This document shows positions 10,772 through 18,650 of a DNA stretch of 64,000 bases, piece after piece. This DNA is from RPQJ01 sp046347155. GTDB taxonomy: Bacteria; Pseudomonadota; Gammaproteobacteria; Steroidobacterales; Steroidobacteraceae. Every line of letters begins with the position of its first letter. The stretch's first letter is position 1. The stretch is from the NCBI GenBank assembly GCA_046347155.1, contig JAXMGT010000002.1:1178001-1242000 (forward strand), in the 5' to 3' direction. The notes beneath the pieces are model-generated. The model ran no database searches. It had not been told where the DNA came from and saw nothing but the letters and a program-made list of their open reading frames with translations. The position numbers were made by a program, and so were the translations under genes.

Positions 10772-12349
10772 ATGAGCTTCCGACTGACCTACGCGACGAT
10801 GTTCGATCCCCCCGAAGCGATGCACCAGCGCTTCGAAGCGGCACTTGCCAGCGTACGCGCGGGCCTCGGCGCCTCGCACCCGCTCCACGTCGACGGCCGC
10901 GACGTGGAGGGCGACGGGTGGGCGCCGCGGCCGAGCCCGATCGACACGTCGCTGGACCTCGGCCGCCACGCGCTCGCCGGCACCACGCACGTCGAACTCG
11001 CGATGGCCGCGGCGCAACGCGCCTGGCCGGCGTGGCGGGCCCTGCCGGTCGCGGAGCGGGCGGCGTACGTGCGTCGCATCGGGGCCGTGATGGAGAGCCG
11101 CGTCTACGAGATCGCGGCCGCGCTCTCGCTCGAGGTGGGCAAGAACCGGATGGAGGCGCTCGGCGAAGCGCAGGAAACGGTCGATTTCTGCAACCACTAC
11201 GCGGACGATTTCGAGTCGCACCACGGCTACGAGCACGAACTCCCGAACGACCCGCTGGCCGGGATGGTTTCCCGTAACCGCAGCGTCATGCGCCCGCACG
11301 GCGTGTGGGTCGTGATCGCGCCATTCAACTTCCCGCTCGCGCTGGCCGGCGGACCGGTGGCCGCGGCGCTCGTCACAGGCAACACCGTCGTCGTGAAGGG
11401 CGCGACCGACACGCCGTGGGCCGGCCGGCTGCTCGCGGACTGCGTCCGGGACGCCGGACTGCCGCCGGGCGTCTTCAATTACCTGTCGGGCTCGGGGCGA
11501 GAGGTGGGCGAGACGCTCGTCGAACACCCACTGACCGCCGGCGTCACGTTCACGGGCTCGGCCGCCGTGGGCCGGCACATCATCGGCAGGATGCTGGCCG
11601 GGCGCTATCCGCGGCCCTGCATCGCGGAGATGGGTGGCAAGAACGCCTGCATCGTCACCGCTCGCGCTAATCTCGCGCACGCCGCGCAGGGCATCGTCCG
11701 TTCCGCGTACGGGATGGGCGGGCAGAAGTGCTCGGCCACCTCGCGGCTGTACGTCGAGGCCCCGGTCGCGGACGAACTGATCGAGCGACTGTCGGCCGCG
11801 ATCGCCGCGGTCAGGATCGGCGACCCGCTGCTCCGCGAGCACTGGCTCGGGCCGGTCGTCAACGCACCGGCCTACGAGTCGTACGCCCGTTACGTGTCGG
11901 AGTTGCAGGCCGGCGGTGCGCGCGTGATCGCCGGCGGCCGGCAACTTCGGGATGGCGCGCTCGCCCGCGGCTACTACGTCGAGCCCGTGCTCGCCGAGGC
12001 GCCGCCCGGGCACCGCCTCTGGAAGCACGAGATGTTCCTGCCGATCCTGACGCTGCACCGTGTCCGCGACCGCGAGGAAGCGATGGCGCTCGCGAACGAC
12101 TCGGACCTCGGCCTGACGGCCGGCTTCTACGGCGCCGCGGACGAAGTGCCGTGGTTCCAGGAGCACATCGAGGCCGGCGTCACCTACGCGAACCGGCCGC
12201 AGGGGGCGACGACCGGCGCATGGCCGGGCTACCAGCCGTTCGGCGGTTGGAAGGGCTCGGGATCGACCGGAAAGGCGATCGCCTCGTTCTACTACCTGGC
12301 CCAGTACCTGCGCGAGCAGTCGCGCACGGTCGTCGAGGCGAACCGATGA
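10772..12349 (+). CDS. aldehyde dehydrogenase, P5C-dehydrogenase-like
   Basis: A 525-residue NAD(P)-dependent aldehyde dehydrogenase. Expected catalytic residues are present: Glu286 in AEMGGKNA and nucleophile Cys320 in MGGQKCSATSR. The PFNFPLALAGGP segment (about 184-195) forms part of the cofactor site and Asn185 would be the oxyanion residue. The long N-terminus and the GGQKCSATSR context are closest in feel to 1-pyrroline-5-carboxylate (glutamate semialdehyde) dehydrogenases, so glutamate semialdehyde or a related C4-C5 semialdehyde is a reasonable guess. Start ATG 10772 has GAGGA about 9 bases upstream. It sits between two class III aminotransferases, which make semialdehydes from omega-amino acids; this supports a joint role. 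Confidence 0.88.
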   Translation: MSFRLTYATMFDPPEAMHQRFEAALASVRAGLGASHPLHVDGRDVEGDGWAPRPSPIDTSLDLGRHALAGTTHVELAMAAAQRAWPAWRALPVAERAAYVRRIGAVMESRVYEIAAALSLEVGKNRMEALGEAQETVDFCNHYADDFESHHGYEHELPNDPLAGMVSRNRSVMRPHGVWVVIAPFNFPLALAGGPVAAALVTGNTVVVKGATDTPWAGRLLADCVRDAGLPPGVFNYLSGSGREVGETLVEHPLTAGVTFTGSAAVGRHIIGRMLAGRYPRPCIAEMGGKNACIVTARANLAHAAQGIVRSAYGMGGQKCSATSRLYVEAPVADELIERLSAAIAAVRIGDPLLREHWLGPVVNAPAYESYARYVSELQAGGARVIAGGRQLRDGALARGYYVEPVLAEAPPGHRLWKHEMFLPILTLHRVRDREEAMALANDSDLGLTAGFYGAADEVPWFQEHIEAGVTYANRPQGATTGAWPGYQPFGGWKGSGSTGKAIASFYYLAQYLREQSRTVVEANR

Positions 12350-12439
12350 CGCCCGCGGCCGCCCGATTCCGCGGCCCCCGCTGCGGCTGCGCCGGGCCGG
12401 CCCGGGCCCAGATTCCGAAGCATCGAACAGGAGATCCCC

Positions 12440-13768
12440 GTGCGTAACCAGCACATCAAGACTGCTCTGCCGGGCCCGCGTGCCCGTGCGCTGCTCGAGC
12501 GCGACGTCAAGGTCATTTCTCCGTCGTATCCGCGCGACTATCCGTTCGTGATGTCCCACGGCCGGGGCACCGAGGTCTGGGACGTCGACGGCAACCGCTT
12601 CCTCGACTTCGCCTCCGGGATCGCCGTCTGCGCGACGGGCCACGCGCACCCGGTCGTCGTCGAGGCGGTGCAGAAGGCCGCGGAGAAGTTCCTGCACATC
12701 TCGAGCGACTACTGGCACGAGAATTTCACCGGTCTCGCCGAGCGGCTCTCCGAGATCGCGCCGGTGGGTGAGCCCGGCATGAGCTTCCTGTGCCAGTCGG
12801 GCACCGAGGCGGTCGAGGGCGCGATCAAGCTCGCGCGCTACGTGACCGGGCGCCCGCGCTTCATCGGCTTCCTCGGCGGCTTCCACGGCCGCACGATGGG
12901 TTCGCTCTCGTTCACCTCGAGCAAGTACACACAGCAGAAGGGCTTCGCACCGACGATGCCGGGCGTCACGCACGTTCCGTACCCGAACAGCTATCGCCCG
13001 CTGCTCGCGGGGGCGGACCAGGGCAAGGCGGTGCTCGACTACATCCGGATGCTGTTCGAGCGCAACGTGCCGCCGTCCGAGGTGGCCGCGATCCTCGTCG
13101 AGCCGCTGCAGGGCGAGGGCGGGTACCTGGTCCCGCCCGACGGATTCCTGCAGGGGCTGCGCGCACTCTGCGACGAGCACGGAATCCTGATGATCTGCGA
13201 CGAGGTCCAGTCGGGCATCGGCCGCACCGGGAAGATGTACTGCATCGAGCACTCGGGCGTGCACCCCGACATCGTGACGAGCGCGAAGGGCCTCGGTTCA
13301 GGGCTGCCGATCGGCGCGGTGATCGCCCGGCGATCCGTGATGGAGAAGTGGGGGCGGGGTGCGCACGGCAATACCTATGGCGGCAACCCGGTCACCTGCG
13401 CGGCGGCGATCGCGACGATCGACCTCGTGCGCGGCGGCTACATGGACAACGCCGCGAAGATGGGCGAGTACTTCATGGGCAGGCTGCGCGAGATGGCGCG
13501 CGACTACCCGTGCATCGGCGAGGTGCGGGGCCGCGGCCTCATGATCGGCATGGAACTCGTCGAGCCGGGCCCGGACCGCGCGCCGGCGCGCGCGCTCTGC
13601 GACGCGATGGTCACCCGCGGCTACCACAACGGGATCATCCTGCTGTCGTGCGGCGTGAGCACGCTGCGCTTCATGCCACCGCTGTGCGTCACCGCCGGCG
13701 AGATCGACGAGGCGATCCTGCTGCTGCGCGCGAGCCTCGACGAGGCGCTCGAGGGCCGCAAGGCGTGA
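12440..13768 (+). CDS. class III aminotransferase, 4-aminobutyrate aminotransferase-like
   Basis: A 442-residue PLP enzyme of the GABA / ornithine / acetylornithine aminotransferase group. Lys283 (TSAKGLGSGLPIGA) is the expected Schiff-base residue, Asp254-Glu255 (ICDEVQSGIGRTG) holds the PLP ring nitrogen, GTEAVEGAIK (121-130) binds phosphate and GGFHGRTMG is the usual glycine-rich loop. Start is GTG 12440 with AGGAG 6-7 bases upstream; 90 non-coding bases precede it. It shares the strand with the aldehyde dehydrogenase, and the next gene starts inside its stop (GTGA). It differs clearly in sequence from the aminotransferase at 9445, so it is a second, independent enzyme rather than a recent duplicate. 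GabT-like activity is probable but not proven. Confidence 0.88.
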   Translation: MRNQHIKTALPGPRARALLERDVKVISPSYPRDYPFVMSHGRGTEVWDVDGNRFLDFASGIAVCATGHAHPVVVEAVQKAAEKFLHISSDYWHENFTGLAERLSEIAPVGEPGMSFLCQSGTEAVEGAIKLARYVTGRPRFIGFLGGFHGRTMGSLSFTSSKYTQQKGFAPTMPGVTHVPYPNSYRPLLAGADQGKAVLDYIRMLFERNVPPSEVAAILVEPLQGEGGYLVPPDGFLQGLRALCDEHGILMICDEVQSGIGRTGKMYCIEHSGVHPDIVTSAKGLGSGLPIGAVIARRSVMEKWGRGAHGNTYGGNPVTCAAAIATIDLVRGGYMDNAAKMGEYFMGRLREMARDYPCIGEVRGRGLMIGMELVEPGPDRAPARALCDAMVTRGYHNGIILLSCGVSTLRFMPPLCVTAGEIDEAILLLRASLDEALEGRKA

Positions 13769-16326
13769 TCACGCGGCCGGGCGTGCGGCGTAAGGCGTGG
13801 GCCGTGGCCGCGGCGTGCTGGGCCGTGGTCGTGCCGTGCGGCCCGGCGCTCGCCGACCGCGAGCCGGTGCTGAAACAGGTGGACCTGCCGCACAGCTACT
13901 ACTGGCGCGGGCTCTACCTGCCGCAGCTTACGTCCGGGCCGTCGTCGGCCGCGTTCGTGCCGGACGGCACCGCGGTGGTCTACGCGATGGAAGGCTCGCT
14001 GTGGCGGCAGCCGCTCGATTCGGGCGTCGCCACCGAACTCACGCATCCACGCGGCGCATACGACTACCAGCCGGACGTGGCGCCGGACGGCCGCAGCGTC
14101 GTGTACGCGCGATACGATGGCGCGTCGGTGGAACTCCTGCGCCTCGACCTCGCGTCGGGCCGCGAGCAGGCGCTCACCCGCGGCGGCGACGTGAACGTCG
14201 AGCCCCGGCTGTCGCCGGACGGGCGGCGACTCGCGTGGGTGTCGACCCGGGGCACCGGTCACTTCAACCTCTACGTCGCTGACGTCGGTCCCGGCGGGCT
14301 CTCCGGCGCGCGCCCGCTCGTCGAGCCGCGCCAGAGCGCGATCGACCGCTACTACTATTCGACCTGGAACCACGCGGTGAATCCGTCGTGGGCGCCGGAC
14401 GGCCGGACGGTCTACTACGTGTCGAACCCGGAGGTGCCGTGGGGCTCGGGCGACCTGTGGGCCGTCTCGGCGACCGACCCGACTGCGATGCGGCGCGTGC
14501 TGCGCGAAGAGACCACCTGGAGCGCGCATCCGGAGCCGGCGCCCTCGGGCCCGAGGCTGCTCTACAGCAGTTACCGCGGCCGCCAGTGGCACCAGCTGTG
14601 GCTCACGACGACCGACGGTGCCGCGCCGTTGCCGCTCACGTTTGGCGAGTTCGACGCGCGCAATGCGCGCTGGTCGCCGGACGGCGCCCGGATCCTGTAC
14701 GTCGGCAACCCGGGCGGCAACACCTCGCTCGTCGTGCACGACGTGGTCGGCGGGGCCGAGCGCACGATCACGGCCCGTGAGCGCCGCTACCTCGTGCCGC
14801 GCGGCCGCCTGACGATCGACGTTCGCGATGCGTCGGGCCGGGCCGTGCCGGCACGGGTCGGCGTCGTCGCGTCCGATGGACGGGCGTATGCGACCCGCGA
14901 CGCCTGGATGCACGCGGACGACGGGTTCGACCGCGCGCGGATGCCTCAGGAGGTCCATTACTTCCACTGCGCACCACCCTGCGAGCTCGAGGTCCCGGCC
15001 GGCACGGCGCACGTGACCGTTACGCGCGGCCTCGAGAGCCTGCCGTGGGTGGGCGAGGTCCAGGTCGAGGCGGGCGGTTCCGCCATGGCCACCGCGACGC
15101 TGGTTCCGCACGCCTTGCCGGACGCCTATGGTCGCTGGGTGAGCGCGGACCTGCACGTGCACATGAACTACGGGGGCGACTACCGGAACACGCCGGAACG
15201 ACTGGTCGCACAGGCACGTGCCGAAGACCTCGACATCGTCTACAACCTGGTCGTGAACAAGGAAGAGCGCGTGCCGGACGTCGGATATTTCCGCGCCGGG
15301 ACCGATCCCGCGAGCACCGGCGACGTGCTGCTGCTCGAGGCGCAGGAATTTCACACGAGCTTCTGGGGCCACCTCGGGCTCCTGAACCTCGGCGACCACC
15401 TGATCACGCCCGATTACGCGGCTTACCGCCACACGGCGATCGCGAGCCCGTACCCGACCAACGCAGTCGTCGCCGACCTCGCGCACGCGCAGGGCGGTCT
15501 CGCCGGTTACGTGCATCCCTACGACTTCCCGGTCGTCCCGGAGAAGGAGAAGTCGCTCAGCAATGCGCTGCCGGCCGACGTGATCGGGCACAAGGTCGAC
15601 TACGTCGAGATCGTAGGATTCTCGGACCACAAGGCCACGGCCGAGGTCTGGTACCGGCTGCTGAACCTCGGCTTCCGGCTGCCGGCCGGTGCGGGCACCG
15701 ACGCGATGGCGAACTATGCGTCGCTGCGCGGCCCGATCGGGCTCAACCGCGTCTACCTGGCAACGAACGGCCGACTCGACGCCGCCGCGGCCCGCGATGC
15801 GCTCGTCGCCGGACGAACGTTCGCGACGAATTCAGCGTTGCTCGGGTTCGAGGTCGGGGGCGTCGCACCCGGTGCGAAGCTGACGCCCGGGCGGGCCGGT
15901 GCGCGGCATTACACGGTGTCCATGCGATCGCCGGTCGCGATGGACCACCTCGAGATCGTCCAGAACGGACAAGTCCTGAAAGTACTCGAACTGTCCGGCG
16001 ACCGCCGCAGCTACGACGGCGAGGGTGACCTCGACCTCGCGGCCGACGGGTGGATCGTGCTGCGTGCCTGGAACGACCACGCGGATCCGCAGGTGCTCGA
16101 CATCTACCCCTACGCGACGACGAGCCCGCTCTACGTCGAAGGCTTCGGCCCGCACCCGGACGCACGCGACGACGCCCGCTATTTCGTCGCGTGGATGGAC
16201 CGCGTGATCGAGGCGACGCGCGCCCGGACCTCCGACTTCAACGACGAGCGCGAGCGATCGGCCACGTTCGACTACCTGGAGAAGGCCCGGGCCGGCTACG
16301 CGGCGCTCGCGAGCGGGTCACGCTGA
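13765..16326 (+). CDS. secreted beta-propeller / CehA-McbA-like PHP metallohydrolase
   Basis: An 853-residue exported protein with a signal peptide (basic RRKAW then a hydrophobic core, cleavage near ALA30). Residues about 45-335 hold TolB-type PD40 propeller blades, each with a PDG motif (PDGTAVVYA, PDGRSVVYA, PDGRRLAWVS, PDGRTVYYVS, PDGARILYVG). Residues 348-450 form carboxypeptidase-regulatory-like beta domains. From about 455 the chain is a PHP-superfamily domain of the CehA/McbA type with metal ligands in ADLHVHMN (His464, His466), a conserved EAQEFH, and AGTDAMAN. This family includes carbaryl and phosphonate-type ester hydrolases. The GTG at 13765 overlaps the upstream stop; the frame stays open further upstream but only inside the aminotransferase gene. 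Substrate unknown; probably periplasmic. Confidence 0.8.
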   Translation: MITRPGVRRKAWAVAAACWAVVVPCGPALADREPVLKQVDLPHSYYWRGLYLPQLTSGPSSAAFVPDGTAVVYAMEGSLWRQPLDSGVATELTHPRGAYDYQPDVAPDGRSVVYARYDGASVELLRLDLASGREQALTRGGDVNVEPRLSPDGRRLAWVSTRGTGHFNLYVADVGPGGLSGARPLVEPRQSAIDRYYYSTWNHAVNPSWAPDGRTVYYVSNPEVPWGSGDLWAVSATDPTAMRRVLREETTWSAHPEPAPSGPRLLYSSYRGRQWHQLWLTTTDGAAPLPLTFGEFDARNARWSPDGARILYVGNPGGNTSLVVHDVVGGAERTITARERRYLVPRGRLTIDVRDASGRAVPARVGVVASDGRAYATRDAWMHADDGFDRARMPQEVHYFHCAPPCELEVPAGTAHVTVTRGLESLPWVGEVQVEAGGSAMATATLVPHALPDAYGRWVSADLHVHMNYGGDYRNTPERLVAQARAEDLDIVYNLVVNKEERVPDVGYFRAGTDPASTGDVLLLEAQEFHTSFWGHLGLLNLGDHLITPDYAAYRHTAIASPYPTNAVVADLAHAQGGLAGYVHPYDFPVVPEKEKSLSNALPADVIGHKVDYVEIVGFSDHKATAEVWYRLLNLGFRLPAGAGTDAMANYASLRGPIGLNRVYLATNGRLDAAAARDALVAGRTFATNSALLGFEVGGVAPGAKLTPGRAGARHYTVSMRSPVAMDHLEIVQNGQVLKVLELSGDRRSYDGEGDLDLAADGWIVLRAWNDHADPQVLDIYPYATTSPLYVEGFGPHPDARDDARYFVAWMDRVIEATRARTSDFNDERERSATFDYLEKARAGYAALASGSR

Positions 16327-16359
16327 GGGTCGGCCGCCCACCGCCGCCGCGGTCCCCGG

Positions 16360-17505
16360 TCAGTGCGACGGTGGCGCGTAGCGGCCGTACTGCTTCAGCA
16401 GTTCGACGAGACGGTCGTGTGGCAGGCCGGGGACGAAGTGCCCCTGGTCGCCGCGCATGTCGCGGCCGGCGACCAGCGCATTCACGATCGCCTCCTCGGT
16501 GGCCTCGACCGTACCGCGGAACAGCGGGTCGAGTTCGTCGTTACCGATCGACGTCGAGGTGTTCATCGCAGCCCCGGTGAGTGCCGACGCGTTCGCGGTC
16601 GAGAACGCAAAGAAGATGTCGCCCGACCCGCTGCCCGAATAGCTGCCGAGCCGGGCGAGGCCGAGCGTCGCGCGCTTCGCGACCCGGTCGAGCTGGTAGG
16701 GCAGCAACGGTGCATCGGTCGCGACGACGACGACGATGGACCCGGTGTCGCCGCTGCGCGGAGCCGGCGCGACGGGCAGGTGCCGGCCGACCGGTACACC
16801 GGCGATCGTGAGCGTGTCGCGGACGCCGTAGTTCGCCTGGACGAGGACTCCGACCGTGTACTCCCGGTCCGCGGCCTTCACGACCCGCGAAGCGGTACCG
16901 ATCCCGCATTTGAATTCGTGGCAGACCATCCCGGTGCCGCCACCGACGCTGCCCTCGGCCACGGGTCCACCGCGGGCGCCCTCGAGCGCGCGGTCGACGT
17001 GTTCGGGCCGCACGTGGAATCCGTTCACGTCGTTCAGGTCACCGTCCCAGGTTTCCGCGACGATCGGCGTCGACCAGTAATAGCCGGCCGAGTCCGTGCC
17101 GCCCTGGCGCACGCGCCAGGCGACGACCGCGTCCCGCACGACACCGACGCTGTGCGTGTTCGTCAGTACGATCGGCCCGTCGAACTGGCCGAACTCCGAC
17201 AGGTAGGTGGTCCCGGTGGTCTCGCCATTGCCGTTCAGCGCGAACCACCCGCCGTAGGCCGCGACCCGCAGCGATTCGCGGCCGCGGGGCAGGATCGCCG
17301 TGACGCCGGTGCGGACCGCGCGCCCGCCCGGCAGGTCCTCGATCAGCGTGACCTGGCCGACGGTGACGCCCGAGACGTCGGTGATCGCGTCGAGCGCGCC
17401 CGGCCGGCCGTCGAACGGCACGCCGAGCTCGCGGGCCCGTGGCTCCGCGGCGTCTGCTGCAGCGCAAAGAAGGAGCAGGGCGGTCAATGCGGCGATCGGC
17501 TTCAT
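16360..17505 (-). CDS. P1 family (S58, DmpA/BapA-type) aminopeptidase, exported
   Basis: A 381-residue member of the DmpA/BapA family, N-terminal nucleophile hydrolases that cleave themselves to make an active Ser. The expected autocleavage site is Gly255|Ser256 (DTGSIVVVVATDAP), with Ser256 as the nucleophile. The GGGTGMVCHEFKCGIGT segment (188-204) and the NTHSVGVVRDAV loop (116-127) are typical. An N-terminal signal peptide (MKPIAALTALLLLCAAADA) says it is exported; many relatives are cytoplasmic. I chose ATG 17505 over 17523 because the signal begins there and GAGG lies about 9 bases upstream. Family members release D-amino acids, amino-acid amides or beta-amino acids from peptides. It converges on the propeller-metallohydrolase gene with a 33-base gap. 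Confidence 0.88.
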   Translation of the reverse strand: MKPIAALTALLLLCAAADAAEPRARELGVPFDGRPGALDAITDVSGVTVGQVTLIEDLPGGRAVRTGVTAILPRGRESLRVAAYGGWFALNGNGETTGTTYLSEFGQFDGPIVLTNTHSVGVVRDAVVAWRVRQGGTDSAGYYWSTPIVAETWDGDLNDVNGFHVRPEHVDRALEGARGGPVAEGSVGGGTGMVCHEFKCGIGTASRVVKAADREYTVGVLVQANYGVRDTLTIAGVPVGRHLPVAPAPRSGDTGSIVVVVATDAPLLPYQLDRVAKRATLGLARLGSYSGSGSGDIFFAFSTANASALTGAAMNTSTSIGNDELDPLFRGTVEATEEAIVNALVAGRDMRGDQGHFVPGLPHDRLVELLKQYGRYAPPSH

Positions 17506-17576
17506 GGATGGCCTCGGGAGCACCGAATGGCGGAGAATGCGTCGATCGCGAGCTTAACCCGAAGGATGCCGATGCG

Positions 17577-18650
17577 ATGAATGCGAGGATCATCGAACCG
17601 ATGCCGGCGGCCCTGCGCGGCGCGCACGCGCTCCGTGCGGCGCGCTACGTCGGCGCGGACATGCACGAACTCGACCGCCGCGCGGTCTTCGGCCACTCCT
17701 GGCAACTCGTGGCGCACGCCGCGCAGCTCGCCGAGCCGGGCGACCACGTCGTCGAAACGGTCGCCGGCACGCCGGTGATCCTGCTGCGGGGACGGGACGG
17801 CGTGCTGCGCGCGTTCCCGAACGTCTGCCGGCATCGCGCCGGCCCGCTCGCGAACTGCAGCGGCAAGGGCATGCACAACCTGCGCTGCAAGTACCACGGC
17901 TGGCTCTACGACCAGGAGGGACGGCTGGTCGGCGCGCCCGAGATGCAGGACGCGACGGACTTCGTGGCGGGCGACGTGCACCTGCCGCGGCTGCGCACCA
18001 GCGAGTGGCAGGGCCTCGTGTTCGTCGCGCTCGACGACGCGGTGCCGGAGTTCGCCGAGGTGTACGGGGGCATCGCGGAGCGCATCGCGCCCGTGGACCT
18101 CTCGACGATGCGCTACACCCGTCGCGACGTTTTCGACGTCGCCTGCAACTGGAAGGTCTACGTCGACAACTTCCTCGAGGGTTACCACCTCCCGCTCGTG
18201 CACCCGGGACTTTCGCGGCTGCTCGACTACCGCGCCTACGACGTGCAGCTCTACCCGTGGTACTCGCTGCAGCACTCGCCGCTGCGCAACGCCGACGCGG
18301 TCTACGGCGAGGGCGAGGCGCTCTACTTCTTCATCTACCCGAACGTGATGCTGAACGTGATGCCCGGCCGGATGCAGACGAACCGCGTGCTGCCGCTCGG
18401 TCCCGACCGCTGCCGCGTCGAGTTCGACTACTACTACCTGCCGGACGCCGGCGCGATGGCGCGCATCGACGAGGACCGCGCGTTCAGCGACGCCGTGCAG
18501 CACGAGGACATGGCGATCTGCGAATCCGTGCAGAAGGGGCTGTCGTCCGGCTATTACGAGGCCGGCCGGCTGAGCCCGAAGCGCGAGAGCGGCGTCTGGC
18601 ACTTCCACGAGCGACTCCGCGCGGCCTATGCGCGGGAGCGCGGGGAGTGA
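17577..18650 (+). CDS. Rieske non-heme iron oxygenase alpha subunit (CntA/GbcA-like)
   Basis: A 357-residue oxygenase. The Rieske [2Fe-2S] ligands are Cys84, His86, Cys104 and His107 (CRHR ... CKYHGW). The catalytic iron is bound by His204 and His209 with a C-terminal acidic residue (candidates in AMARIDEDR). The residue three before His204, which links the Rieske and iron sites across subunits, is Glu201 (DNFLEGYHLPLVH) rather than the usual Asp. A bridging Glu is described in carnitine monooxygenase CntA. This favours a quaternary-amine or related N-dealkylating role, but that is inference. Start ATG 17577 has AAGGA about 10 bases upstream. No ferredoxin reductase partner is in the window. 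The stop overlaps the permease start (GTGA). Confidence 0.88.
   Translation: MNARIIEPMPAALRGAHALRAARYVGADMHELDRRAVFGHSWQLVAHAAQLAEPGDHVVETVAGTPVILLRGRDGVLRAFPNVCRHRAGPLANCSGKGMHNLRCKYHGWLYDQEGRLVGAPEMQDATDFVAGDVHLPRLRTSEWQGLVFVALDDAVPEFAEVYGGIAERIAPVDLSTMRYTRRDVFDVACNWKVYVDNFLEGYHLPLVHPGLSRLLDYRAYDVQLYPWYSLQHSPLRNADAVYGEGEALYFFIYPNVMLNVMPGRMQTNRVLPLGPDRCRVEFDYYYLPDAGAMARIDEDRAFSDAVQHEDMAICESVQKGLSSGYYEAGRLSPKRESGVWHFHERLRAAYARERGE

Noticed and set aside
12790..13764. N-terminal extension of the propeller/PHP hydrolase into the aminotransferase gene
   Set aside because: The extension is an out-of-frame reading of the aminotransferase and precedes a clear signal peptide starting at 13765.
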